Positions 8,051 to 15,520 of a stretch of DNA of 27,959 nt are shown one piece after another. Position 1 is the stretch's first letter, and each line of letters opens with the position of its first letter. The DNA lies in the NCBI GenBank assembly GCA_964530925.1, contig CAZHBZ010000009.1, positions 1 to 27,959 on the forward strand, given 5' to 3'. This DNA comes from LiPW-15 sp964530925 (lineage in GTDB: Bacteria > Patescibacteriota > Minisyncoccia > UBA6257 > 2-01-FULL-56-20). A program made the translations under genes and the position numbers. The notes below the pieces were generated by a model. The model ran no database searches, was not told the origin of the DNA, and saw only the letters and a list, made by a program, of their open reading frames with translations.

Positions 8051-9328
8051 TTAGGAGGGTGAATTTTTTATCTCCTTAACCAATTTTAATATATCCGACC
8101 TCCTCGTATCTCTGCCAAAACTAATTCGCAAGCTTTCCTTTGCGCGCTTTTCTTCGTAGCCCAGAGCGAGAATCACGTGCGACGGTTCAGCGCTCCGGCT
8201 TCTGCAGGCAGAACCGGTCGAAACCGCAAAACCGGCCAGATCCAAACGCGTTAATAGTTCTTCCGCCGAACCGCCGGGCAAATTTATATTAGCGATATGG
8301 GGAAGCGCCCGCTTTTTGTCCGCCGTCCCATTTATAGATACGTTCGGGATTGCCTTTTTGGTCTCCCGCAGGAAGTATTCCTTTAATGCCTCGATCCGTT
8401 TGGCTTCCTTGGTCCGCATTTTAGCCGTTATTTTTACGGCTTCAGAGAACCCGACTATGGCCGGAATATTTTCCGTGCCGGAGCGAAGGCCAAATTCTTG
8501 ATTGCCACCGGAGAGAAGCGGAAGCAGGGAATGGGAATTATGAGTTAGGAGTAAATTCGGACCGTCCGTCGCCCTATTCTTACTCCCCGCTTCCTGATTC
8601 CGCGCATAGAGAGCTCCGGCACCTTTCGGTCCATATATTTTTTGAGAAGAAAGAGTCATAAGATCGACTCCCAGCCTTCCCGCGTTGCAGTCTACATATT
8701 GGAAGGCCTGAGCGGCATCGGTGTGGAACAAGGGATAGTGAGTGGTTGGTCGTGAGTAGTTGGTCGTTAAATCCTTTTCATTGCCGGCAACTTTAAACTC
8801 GCGAATTATTTTTGCGAACTTCGCGATGGGTTGAATTGTGCCGATCTCATTGTTGCCGAGCATTATGGAAACCACCGCGGCTCGCTCATCCAAATTCTCG
8901 CGCAGATCTTTTTCGCCCACAAAGCCATTTTTGTCTACCGGAAGAAACACGACTTCCGCGCCCTCAGGCATCAACGAGCGAGCGGCCTCCAAAACAGACT
9001 CATGCTCTATTGTGGAGACGATTATTTTCGGCTTTCCTTTTATCCCGGACTCCTTAAAATACTTTTTGGCGGCAAAAAATGCGCCCTTGATAGCCAGGTT
9101 GTTCGCCTCGGTCGCGGAACCGGTAAAAATTATCTGGCGGAATTCGGCGCCTATTTCTTTCGCTATAGCTTCTCTCGCTCTGTCCGCGGCAGCAATCGCT
9201 TCCTGCCCAAAAGAATGGAGGCTTCCAGCATTACCGAATTTCTCCACAAAATACGGAAGCATTGCCCTTAAAACCCCCTTATCCACCGGAGTGGAAGCCG
9301 CGTAATCGAAATAGAATCTTTTATCCAT
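8051..9328 (-). CDS. Cysteine desulfurase, NifS/IscS-like
   Basis: 425 residues from ATG at 9326-9328; a GTG six codons upstream is in frame but less likely. It is a PLP enzyme that takes sulfur from cysteine for Fe-S clusters or tRNA thiolation. Key residues are visible: HTDAAQ (His202, Asp204), the PLP lysine in SSQK (Lys230), and the persulfide cysteine in STGSACRSRS (Cys375). Two extra segments, about 181-200 and 245-273, are absent from typical IscS and coincide with heptamer repeat arrays in the DNA. TATAAT lies exactly 6 nt before the ATG, with no Shine-Dalgarno, suggesting a leaderless mRNA. No Fe-S scaffold gene is adjacent. Confidence 0.93.
   Translation of the reverse strand: MDKRFYFDYAASTPVDKGVLRAMLPYFVEKFGNAGSLHSFGQEAIAAADRAREAIAKEIGAEFRQIIFTGSATEANNLAIKGAFFAAKKYFKESGIKGKPKIIVSTIEHESVLEAARSLMPEGAEVVFLPVDKNGFVGEKDLRENLDERAAVVSIMLGNNEIGTIQPIAKFAKIIREFKVAGNEKDLTTNYSRPTTHYPLFHTDAAQAFQYVDCNAGRLGVDLMTLSSQKIYGPKGAGALYARNQEAGSKNRATDGPNLLLTHNSHSLLPLLSGGNQEFGLRSGTENIPAIVGFSEAVKITAKMRTKEAKRIEALKEYFLRETKKAIPNVSINGTADKKRALPHIANINLPGGSAEELLTRLDLAGFAVSTGSACRSRSAEPSHVILALGYEEKRAKESLRISFGRDTRRSDILKLVKEIKNSPS
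8521..8555. repeat. Heptamer array 1, inside the cysteine desulfurase gene
   Basis: Five 7-bp units on the plus strand, each beginning with G and roughly GARNNNN. It translates in frame on the minus strand as a Leu/Ser/His-rich stretch that forms the second extra segment of the desulfurase. Confidence 0.6.
8735..8769. repeat. Heptamer array 2, inside the cysteine desulfurase gene
   Basis: Five 7-bp units of consensus GTNGTKR on the plus strand. It encodes a Thr/Tyr-rich stretch just before the HTDAAQ motif. Positions 8745-8761 match the reverse complement of array 5 (13674-13690) over 17 nt without mismatch. Confidence 0.75.
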
Positions 9329-9334
9329 ATTCAG

Positions 9335-9340
9335 ATTATA
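9335..9340 (-). promoter_or_regulatory. -10 box of the cysteine desulfurase gene
   Basis: TATAAT on the minus strand, six nucleotides before the ATG, which would put the first transcribed base at or next to the start codon. No clear -35 box. Confidence 0.5.
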
Positions 9341-9389
9341 AATCACCGACTGGCAAAGATATAAAAAGGAGACAAAACAACTGTCCGAG

Positions 9390-9968
9390 TTAGAAAAGCG
9401 GAGCGGTCGCGGCCTTGGGCGCGAAGCGAACCTTATCCACTTCGCCGGTTTTCTTATTCGGCACCAGGAGCTCTTTTTCTTTTAAATAAATATCGTAAAG
9501 TTGCTTGGTCAACTCCACATCTTTCAAGCAATATTTTTTAAGCTCATCAATCTTCCCCTCTTCGTAAAGCCCGATGGCTTCGGAACCGTGGCCGGTCTTT
9601 CCGACTCCCAAATTCGCTTCCGCAAGCCGCGAAAGACTCACCCTCTCACCGGTCGCCATTTCTATTTCGTGAAGCAAATCCACGCGCTCTTTTTGCCAAA
9701 GATCCAGTCCCTCCTGATTCAGTTTTTGGAAATAGAGATTTAGAACCGGCGTGTCGTAGCGATTGGAAGAGAATCCGACAATCCGCGCGCTTTTTTTAAA
9801 AAGTTCGGCGAGTTTATCCATTTCCGTTTCTTCATAGCAATAATATTTGTCTTCCAGATAGGAATACACGCCGACCACGGAAATTTTTAGAGCGCCGTAA
9901 TTATCCCAACCCACGCCCGGGGAGGTAAAAAAGTTCTGCGTTTCTATGTCGAAAACAAGGGTATCCAT
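9390..9968 (-). CDS. DEDD-type 3'-5' exonuclease (RNase H-like fold)
   Basis: 192 residues. Motif Exo I is FDIET (Asp7, Glu9), a second acidic position lies in NRYDTPVL (Asp72), and Exo III-like residues sit in YCLKDVELTKQLY (Asp150). This resembles the YprB/RNase H-like predicted exonucleases and DnaQ relatives that degrade or process DNA or RNA with two metal ions; the substrate is unknown. ATG at 9966-9968 has no Shine-Dalgarno because a heptamer repeat array abuts it upstream. The preceding gene on this strand is the split phosphomannomutase. Confidence 0.8.
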   Translation of the reverse strand: MDTLVFDIETQNFFTSPGVGWDNYGALKISVVGVYSYLEDKYYCYEETEMDKLAELFKKSARIVGFSSNRYDTPVLNLYFQKLNQEGLDLWQKERVDLLHEIEMATGERVSLSRLAEANLGVGKTGHGSEAIGLYEEGKIDELKKYCLKDVELTKQLYDIYLKEKELLVPNKKTGEVDKVRFAPKAATAPLF

Positions 9969-9974
9969 TGATTA

Positions 9975-10009
9975 GTAGGTAGTAGGTGGTAAGCAGTAGG
10001 TAGACAGAG
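9975..10009. repeat. Heptamer array 3, just upstream of the exonuclease gene
   Basis: Four clear plus-strand units of GTARGYR (9975-10002) and a fifth, degenerate one. The array begins 6 bp outside the exonuclease start codon and occupies the place where its ribosome site would be. Confidence 0.75.
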
Positions 10010-10094
10010 CAGTAAGCGGCAAAAACATAGACAAGCTCAATCTTGCCGGTAGTGTATAGCCTGCGGCCCCAAAAAGCAATCGCGCGCGTCGGAA

Positions 10095-11018
10095 TTAACC
10101 TTTTATTATCTTCCTTATTTCAGCCAAGAGCGCTGCCAATTCTTTTTTCGTCTTCGCTTCCGCGTTTAATCTTAAAAGCGATTCGGTGTTCGAGGGGCGA
10201 ATGTTAAACCAAAAATCTTTTCCTTCCACGCTCAATCCATCCAATACTGAAACCTCGCCGCGCTTCGAATATATCTTTTTTACTTTAGCGATAATTTTAT
10301 CGACGTCTTTAACTTTTCCTCCGGAGGAGGATCCGCCTATGGCGGAGAAGTTCAGTTCGCCGGAAGAATGAAACTTTGGCAAAGAATCCAGCCATTCGGA
10401 AAGCCTTTGCCCGGTCTTTTTCATGGCGGAAACCTGCGAAGCGAATTCAACAAGGGCCCGAAGGGCGGAGTCGTAATAAGCCTTACGCTTTCCAAAAACA
10501 AACTCGAAATAATAGTGGCCGGAAGGTTCCGCCGCGAACTTCGCGCCAATCGCCTTCATTTTTTGCTTTATAAAATAATGGCCAACGGGACTCCATTTAA
10601 TATCCTTGGGACCCAAAGCCTCTCGCCAGGCCCAGCCGGAAACCGGCGTCAGAACGAATGGCGGTTTAAAGTTTTTGGAAACGAGAAGAGCCGCGACATT
10701 CGGATCGATGCTTCGACCCAAATCGTCCACAAAAAATATCCTGTCCCCGTCGCCGTCAAATATCGCTCCAAAATCCGCGTCGGAACTTTTAACTTTGTCG
10801 GAAAGCTCCCGCTTGGAATTAGCCCTCATTGGGTCCGGGCCGTGGGCCGGGAAATCTCCGTCGGGCTTTCCGTTAATAGTTATGAGTTTAAAGTTCTTGT
10901 GTTTAAAGCTCTTTAATACCGGTCCCGCGCTGCCGTCGGACGCGTCAGTAACCGCAAAAACAGGCTTTGTGGAGCGGAAAAGTTTTAAGAGATACGAGGC
11001 GTAATCACGATAAATCAT
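10095..11018 (-). CDS. manB: Phosphomannomutase/phosphoglucomutase, C-terminal part (domains II-IV)
   Basis: 307 residues holding the later domains of an alpha-D-phosphohexomutase: the Mg-binding loop DGDGDR, the sugar-binding loop EPSGHYYF and the phosphate-binding loop RPSNTESLLRLNAEA near the C-terminus. The catalytic serine domain is encoded by the upstream frame, which this ORF overlaps at ATGA (11015-11018). Together they make about 441 residues, the usual length. The break is at a run of six A: a seventh would restore one continuous frame. Either the second ORF is translated by coupled reinitiation or a -1 shift, or the gene is broken, or the read has a homopolymer error. Confidence 0.85.
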   Translation of the reverse strand: MIYRDYASYLLKLFRSTKPVFAVTDASDGSAGPVLKSFKHKNFKLITINGKPDGDFPAHGPDPMRANSKRELSDKVKSSDADFGAIFDGDGDRIFFVDDLGRSIDPNVAALLVSKNFKPPFVLTPVSGWAWREALGPKDIKWSPVGHYFIKQKMKAIGAKFAAEPSGHYYFEFVFGKRKAYYDSALRALVEFASQVSAMKKTGQRLSEWLDSLPKFHSSGELNFSAIGGSSSGGKVKDVDKIIAKVKKIYSKRGEVSVLDGLSVEGKDFWFNIRPSNTESLLRLNAEAKTKKELAALLAEIRKIIKG

Positions 11019-11419
11019 TTTTTAATTACCCGCTTCTCTACCATTTTCCAAATGTCTTTGCCGCTTAAGGGCTCGGCATTAGAGCCGACCGCTTTTATAC
11101 CGTTATATTCTTTGGGGTTGTGCGAGGCGGTCACCATCACGCCGCCCTTGGCGCCGACGCGATTAACCAGAAAATATAGAAGCGGGGTGGTTATGAGCCC
11201 AACCCTAACGAGCGTTATCCTGGAATTTGTTTTCTCGAGCCCGCGGATAACTGCCCGATATAGTTTGGGCGAGCTTTTTCTCGCATCATGGCCAACCACT
11301 ACCTCGCCGGAACGAAAATGCGCGGCTAAAGCCCCGGCAATTATTTCCGCATCCTTTTCGTTTATTTCTTTGGGATATTTCCCCCGGACGTCATAAGACT
11401 TAAAAATAGATTTATCCAC
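11015..11419 (-). CDS. manB: Phosphomannomutase/phosphoglucomutase, N-terminal part (domain I)
   Basis: 134 residues forming domain I of the phosphohexomutase, including the N-terminal FKSYDVRGKYP and the catalytic phosphoserine motif TASHNPKEYNG (Ser99). This enzyme family interconverts hexose-1- and hexose-6-phosphates for nucleotide-sugar and envelope synthesis. The start is GTG at 11417-11419, six nucleotides after TATAAT, again a leaderless arrangement. Translation ends in TGA right after AAA AAA, overlapping the ATG of the C-terminal part. Alone it lacks the metal, sugar and phosphate loops and cannot be active. Confidence 0.85.
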   Translation of the reverse strand: MDKSIFKSYDVRGKYPKEINEKDAEIIAGALAAHFRSGEVVVGHDARKSSPKLYRAVIRGLEKTNSRITLVRVGLITTPLLYFLVNRVGAKGGVMVTASHNPKEYNGIKAVGSNAEPLSGKDIWKMVEKRVIKK

Positions 11420-11425
11420 GAGTTA

Positions 11426-11431
11426 ATTATA
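11426..11431 (-). promoter_or_regulatory. -10 box of the phosphomannomutase gene
   Basis: TATAAT six nucleotides before the GTG start, with TTACCA 17 bp upstream as a weak -35. It overlaps the region of the divergent ftsK promoter, so the two may compete. Confidence 0.5.
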
Positions 11432-11447
11432 CCCTCAGGAAGAACGG

Positions 11448-11476
11448 TTGGTAAGAGAACGTTTTTGGATTACAAT
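11448..11476 (+). promoter_or_regulatory. ftsK promoter
   Basis: TTGGTA (11448-11453), a 17-bp spacer and TACAAT (11471-11476). The predicted start near 11483 rules out the in-frame TTG at 11465 as the ftsK start and leaves about 33 nt of leader. Confidence 0.55.
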
Positions 11477-11515
11477 ACTATACAAGAAGGCGTCCATCTG
11501 CCTGTTTTGTGTCTA

Positions 11516-13618
11516 ATGTCCAAAAAGAAAAATAAAGAGAAGAAGATTGCGAAGGAAGCGGAGGAAAGAGAGAGACCCGAACGACTCCACCCACATACCA
11601 AAGAAAGCATCTGGGCCATAGTCTATATGGGGCTTGGGGTAATTCTAGCCCTCGCAGGATTCCACACGGCCGGCCCGGCGGGTGAATTCCTGCTCTCCGC
11701 CCTCACCAAGCTTTTCGGAATCGGCTATTATTTTCTGCCTGCCGCCTTTTTCGGCTTAGCCGCGATATTTTTGATTTCTTCCAAACACAGACTCATCGGC
11801 ATAACCTCTCTCGGCGTCGGACTCGCGGTCCTTTCGCTTTTGGGACTTATTGATATTTTTTACGAAGGGCAGGGGGGATACATGGGCATGATATTGGGCG
11901 CTTTTAAATATCTATTCGGATCCGCCGCGGCCGGAGTTATAAACGTCGGTATTTTTTGCATCTCGATTCTCGTGGCTATGAATTCGTCCATCAAGTTTGA
12001 CTGGTTCCGTAAAAAAGAAGATGAAGAAGAGATAGAGATACCGGAAGAGCCCGAGGAGGAACAGGAGGAGATAGAAAAAGAGGAAAGGCATCAAGAGGAG
12101 GAAGTCGAAGAAGAAGAGGAAGAGATAGAAGTAAAAGAAGCTCCTTCCCGCTTCAATATTCTGCCAAGCAAAAAATTCGTTGCCCCGAAAGTGGAAAACT
12201 ATAATTTCCCGCCGCTTTCGCTCTTGCAATCCAGCGTGGAAAAACCGACTACCGGCGACTTGCGCGCGAACGCGAACATCATTAAGCGCACGCTCGAAAG
12301 TTTTGGCATTTCCGTGGAAATGGGAGAAATAAATATCGGCCCCAAGGTCACTCGCTACACCCTGAAGCCCGCGGAAGGAATGAAGCTTTCCCGCATCACC
12401 GCCCTCGGCCAAGATTTAGCCTTGTCTCTGGCGGCGCACCCAATACGCATTGAAGCTCCGATTCCCGGCAAGTCTCTGGTTGGCATTGAAGTTCCGAACA
12501 AAGCCGCGGCGTTGGTTCGCTTAGGTTCCCTCATGGGCTTTAAGGAATTTTCCGGAGGCGGAGAATTGTCTTTCGCCCTGGGACGAGACGTAACCGGAGA
12601 ACCAATCTTCGCGGACATCGCCAAGATGCCGCACATATTGGTGGCTGGAGCGACCGGCTCAGGAAAATCTGTGGTCATTCATTCCATCCTCATCTCTATG
12701 CTTTTCAAAAACAGCCCGGCAACGCTCAGACTGATTCTTGTCGATCCGAAACGGGTGGAGCTTTCCGCCTACGCCGGACTCCCCCATTTGATTTCTCCGG
12801 TCATCACCGAAAACAAAAAGGCGATGGGCGTTTTCCGCTGGGCGCTTTCGGAAATGGACCGCCGATATGATGTGCTTCAAAAAGCCGGCAATCGCGATAT
12901 CAAAAGCTATAACGCCTCTCACAAAGACGAGATTTTGCCGAGCATTCTCATTGTTATCGACGAGCTGGCCGACTTGATGAGTACTTATGGACGCGAAGTC
13001 GAAGGCGCAATCGTTCGTTTGGCGCAAATGGCCCGGGCCACCGGAATCCACTTGGTGCTGTCAACCCAACGCCCGTCGGTAGAGGTTATCACCGGACTTA
13101 TTAAAGCCAACATTCCCGCCCGTGTGGCGCTCCAGGTCGCGAGCCAAATAGATTCGCGCACCATCCTCGATTCCGCCGGAGCGGAAAAACTTTTGGGCGG
13201 CGGAGATCTCTTGTTCTCGTCCGCGGAGCTTTCCAAGCCTCGCCGCATCCAGGGTTCATACGTTACCGAGGCGGAAATAAATAAAGTTGCCGACTTCATC
13301 CGCGAGAACAATGAAGCAATGCTTTCCATTGGAGAATTGAACGTTACTCCGGGCGCGACCGCGCCGGAGAGTCAAAGCGAAGGAGCGGCGGACCCATTCG
13401 ACGCTTACCTTGAAGATGATTCCGATGAGTTGTACGATGAGGCCGTAAGGGTGGTTTCGGAGGCGCAAAAAGCTTCCGCCTCGCTTCTACAACGCAGGCT
13501 TCAGGTCGGCTACGCAAGAGCCGCTCGCCTCTTAGATCTTATGGAAGAAAAAGGTATTATTGGCCCCGGAAATGGCGCGAAACCTCGGGACGTGTTTGTG
13601 GAAAAACCCGTAGATTAG
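11516..13618 (+). CDS. ftsK: FtsK/SpoIIIE DNA translocase
   Basis: 700 residues from ATG at 11516. Four membrane helices (about 32-155) anchor it at the septum. An acidic linker (about 166-208, mostly Glu) replaces the Pro/Gln linker of E. coli FtsK. The motor has Walker A GATGSGKS (378-385) and Walker B IVIDEL (479-484). A C-terminal winged-helix gamma domain (about 636-695) is retained, which in relatives reads polar DNA sequences and activates Xer recombination. It pumps the chromosome through the closing septum. The Xer-type recombinase at 20955 is a plausible partner. The stop TAG runs straight into heptamer array 4. Confidence 0.95.
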   Translation: MSKKKNKEKKIAKEAEERERPERLHPHTKESIWAIVYMGLGVILALAGFHTAGPAGEFLLSALTKLFGIGYYFLPAAFFGLAAIFLISSKHRLIGITSLGVGLAVLSLLGLIDIFYEGQGGYMGMILGAFKYLFGSAAAGVINVGIFCISILVAMNSSIKFDWFRKKEDEEEIEIPEEPEEEQEEIEKEERHQEEEVEEEEEEIEVKEAPSRFNILPSKKFVAPKVENYNFPPLSLLQSSVEKPTTGDLRANANIIKRTLESFGISVEMGEINIGPKVTRYTLKPAEGMKLSRITALGQDLALSLAAHPIRIEAPIPGKSLVGIEVPNKAAALVRLGSLMGFKEFSGGGELSFALGRDVTGEPIFADIAKMPHILVAGATGSGKSVVIHSILISMLFKNSPATLRLILVDPKRVELSAYAGLPHLISPVITENKKAMGVFRWALSEMDRRYDVLQKAGNRDIKSYNASHKDEILPSILIVIDELADLMSTYGREVEGAIVRLAQMARATGIHLVLSTQRPSVEVITGLIKANIPARVALQVASQIDSRTILDSAGAEKLLGGGDLLFSSAELSKPRRIQGSYVTEAEINKVADFIRENNEAMLSIGELNVTPGATAPESQSEGAADPFDAYLEDDSDELYDEAVRVVSEAQKASASLLQRRLQVGYARAARLLDLMEEKGIIGPGNGAKPRDVFVEKPVD

Positions 13619-13652
13619 TAAGTCGTAAGTAGTCCGTCGTAAGTAGTAAAAC
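13618..13652. repeat. Heptamer array 4, starting in the ftsK stop codon
   Basis: Five plus-strand units of GTMMGTM, the last degenerate. The first base of the first unit is the G of the ftsK TAG stop. Confidence 0.75.
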
Positions 13653-13665
13653 AAAAATACATAGC

Positions 13666-13700
13666 GGTATTCTAACTACTCACGACCAACGGCTTACAAC
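13666..13700. repeat. Heptamer array 5, opposed to array 4
   Basis: Minus-strand units close to GTNGTNA: four good and one degenerate. With array 4 it fills nearly the whole 93-bp gap between ftsK and the RodZ-like gene in inverted orientation. Confidence 0.7.
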
Positions 13701-13711
13701 AAACGAACATC

Positions 13712-14380
13712 ATGGAAAACGAATCTTTCAATACATTCCTCGGAGAAAAACTCCGGGATAAAAATATATCTATCGAAAAACTTGCGGAGCTCTCCGGAGT
13801 CTCGATCAAGTACATCGAGAATATGCTCAAAGGAGATCCGGAGCACCTTCCCTCGGCACCGTATCTTAGGGGTTATTTTGTTAAACTTGGAGAGGTTTTG
13901 GGCTTTGATGGCGAAGAAATTTGGAAAACCTGGAACATGAACGGGGAAGCAAAGAGATCCGGCTCCCGCGACCGTCTGCCGGAAAACAGATTTGCCAGGA
14001 AATCAATGGCCAAATATATTTGGTTCTCTATCGTTCCGATACTTCTCATAATTTATTTTGCGACCCAACTGCCGCGCATTTTCGGAACGCCTCTTTTATA
14101 TATAGAATATCCAAAAACAAACCCCACAGTCTCCATGACCGACCGGGTTCTTATAAGCGGCACCCTTCAGAACGGGAAGGAATTATACATAAATAACGAA
14201 ATGGTTTCCGTGGAAGACAGCGGCTCCTGGGAAAAAGGAGTGCTTCTGCAATCCGGCCAGAATAACATAGAAATCCGGGCCAAGAAATTTTTGGGGCGCG
14301 AAATAGTGGTAGAAAAACAAATTTTTTACGAGGCGCCGGCAACAACCACGGCCGCCAGCTCGACCTCAAAAACCCCGTAG
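13712..14380 (+). CDS. RodZ-like HTH membrane protein
   Basis: 222 residues. An N-terminal Cro/C1-type helix-turn-helix of the RodZ kind (about 8-75, with the typical PSAPYLRGYF segment), a basic juxtamembrane stretch, one membrane helix (about 102-120) and an outside beta-rich domain (about 127-210) with a Thr/Ser-rich tail. RodZ proteins link MreB-type cytoskeleton to the envelope; here only the architecture is seen, and no mreB is in the window. ATG at 13712 has no Shine-Dalgarno. It follows ftsK after a gap made of heptamer arrays and may be cotranscribed. Its TAG stop lies in the loop of its own terminator. Confidence 0.8.
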   Translation: MENESFNTFLGEKLRDKNISIEKLAELSGVSIKYIENMLKGDPEHLPSAPYLRGYFVKLGEVLGFDGEEIWKTWNMNGEAKRSGSRDRLPENRFARKSMAKYIWFSIVPILLIIYFATQLPRIFGTPLLYIEYPKTNPTVSMTDRVLISGTLQNGKELYINNEMVSVEDSGSWEKGVLLQSGQNNIEIRAKKFLGREIVVEKQIFYEAPATTTAASSTSKTP

Positions 14381-14393
14381 AAACGGGGTTTTT
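14372..14393 (+). terminator. Terminator of the RodZ-like gene
   Basis: Stem CCCCG/CGGGG (14372-14387) with a 6-nt loop and six T. The loop contains the stop codon of the RodZ-like gene, so a terminating ribosome would cover the hairpin. Confidence 0.85.
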
Positions 14394-14421
14394 TGGAGCT
14401 TTTAGAAAACACCGCACATGC

Positions 14422-14427
14422 TATAAT
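14422..14427 (+). promoter_or_regulatory. -10 box of recA
   Basis: TATAAT exactly six nucleotides before the ATG at 14434. The -35 region is poor. No LexA/SOS box was recognised. Confidence 0.55.
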
Positions 14428-14433
14428 TTGCTC

Positions 14434-15474
14434 ATGGCGCAAAAAAAATCTAAAGAAAAGGACGTGGTAGGAGACAAACAGGGCATTGAATCTTTGATGC
14501 AATCCCTTCAAGAAAAATTCGGCGAGGGAGCGATAATGACGCTCGGCGAGGCGAGGCGGACCAATGTATCCGTCGTCCCCACCGGTTCATTCTCGCTGGA
14601 TATGGCACTCGGGACGGGCGGACTCCCCCGCGGAAGGATCGTGGAGATATTCGGGCCGGAATCTTCGGGAAAAACTACGCTCGCCCTAAATGTTGTAGCC
14701 CAAGCCCAAAAACAAGGAGGTCGGGCGGCATTCATCGACGCGGAACACGCGCTCGATCCCGAGTACGCGAAAAAACTTGGCGTTAAAATAAACGATCTTT
14801 TAATCTCCCAGCCGGATAATGGCGAGGACGCTCTAAACATTTTGGAAAGCTTGGTCCGCTCCGGAATAATTTCGGTTGTGGTCGTGGACTCCGTCGCGGC
14901 CCTGACTCCAAAAGCGGAAATCGAAGGCGAGATGGGCGCGCCGCACATGGCTCTCCAGGCAAGAATGATGGGCCAAGCCCTTAGAAAACTCACCGCCATT
15001 GCCGCCAAGGGAAACACGCTTATAATTTTCATCAACCAAATCCGCATGCAAGTTGGAGTTTTCTTTGGCAACCCCGAAACGACTCCGGGCGGCAGAGCCT
15101 TAAAGTTCGGCTCCTCAGTTCGTATCGATATTCGAAGAATCGCCCAGGTTAAAAAAGGAGACCTGGTCATAGGCAATCGCGTAAAAGCAAAAGTGGTAAA
15201 AAATAAAGTAGCAGCGCCGTTCCGAGAAGCGGAATTTGATATCCTTTTCGGCTCCGGCATCTCCTATGAAGGAGATGTCTTAACCGCCGCGATAGCAAAA
15301 GGCGTCGTCTCTAAGTCCGGGAACACCTATTCGTTTGAAGGCGAAAAACTAGGTGTTGGGATGGAGGCAGCGAAAGGAAAGCTTAAAGAAGAGAAAAAGC
15401 TTTTGACCGAGATAAAACAGAAAACCATCAAAATAATGGAGGGCGGAGGGCCGGCGCCCGAAGAAGCGGAATAA
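14434..15474 (+). CDS. recA: Recombinase RecA
   Basis: 346 residues, the usual RecA length. Walker A GPESSGKT (74-81), the VVVVDSVAAL Walker B strand, the L1/L2 DNA-binding loops in EGEMGAPHMALQARMM and NQIRMQVGVFFGNPETTPGG, and a charged C-terminal tail are all present. It forms filaments on single-stranded DNA for strand exchange. ATG at 14434 is preferred over the in-frame TTG at 14428 because TATAAT ends 6 nt upstream, giving an apparently leaderless mRNA. It is monocistronic between two terminators. Confidence 0.97.
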   Translation: MAQKKSKEKDVVGDKQGIESLMQSLQEKFGEGAIMTLGEARRTNVSVVPTGSFSLDMALGTGGLPRGRIVEIFGPESSGKTTLALNVVAQAQKQGGRAAFIDAEHALDPEYAKKLGVKINDLLISQPDNGEDALNILESLVRSGIISVVVVDSVAALTPKAEIEGEMGAPHMALQARMMGQALRKLTAIAAKGNTLIIFINQIRMQVGVFFGNPETTPGGRALKFGSSVRIDIRRIAQVKKGDLVIGNRVKAKVVKNKVAAPFREAEFDILFGSGISYEGDVLTAAIAKGVVSKSGNTYSFEGEKLGVGMEAAKGKLKEEKKLLTEIKQKTIKIMEGGGPAPEEAE

Positions 15475-15480
15475 TTAGCG

Positions 15481-15519
15481 CAAACAAAAAACGCCATTTC
15501 TCGAGGCGTTTTTTGTTTG
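15481..15519. terminator. Bidirectional terminator between recA and the single-helix protein gene
   Basis: A perfect 15-bp stem (15481-15495 with 15505-15519) with a 9-nt loop. Each arm combines a GC core (ACGCC/GGCGT) with an A- or T-run, so it works for both converging genes. Confidence 0.9.
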
Positions 15520-15520
15520 T

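Noticed and set aside
11465..11515. Longer ftsK start at TTG 11465
   Set aside because: It lies upstream of the predicted transcript start and overlaps the -10 box.
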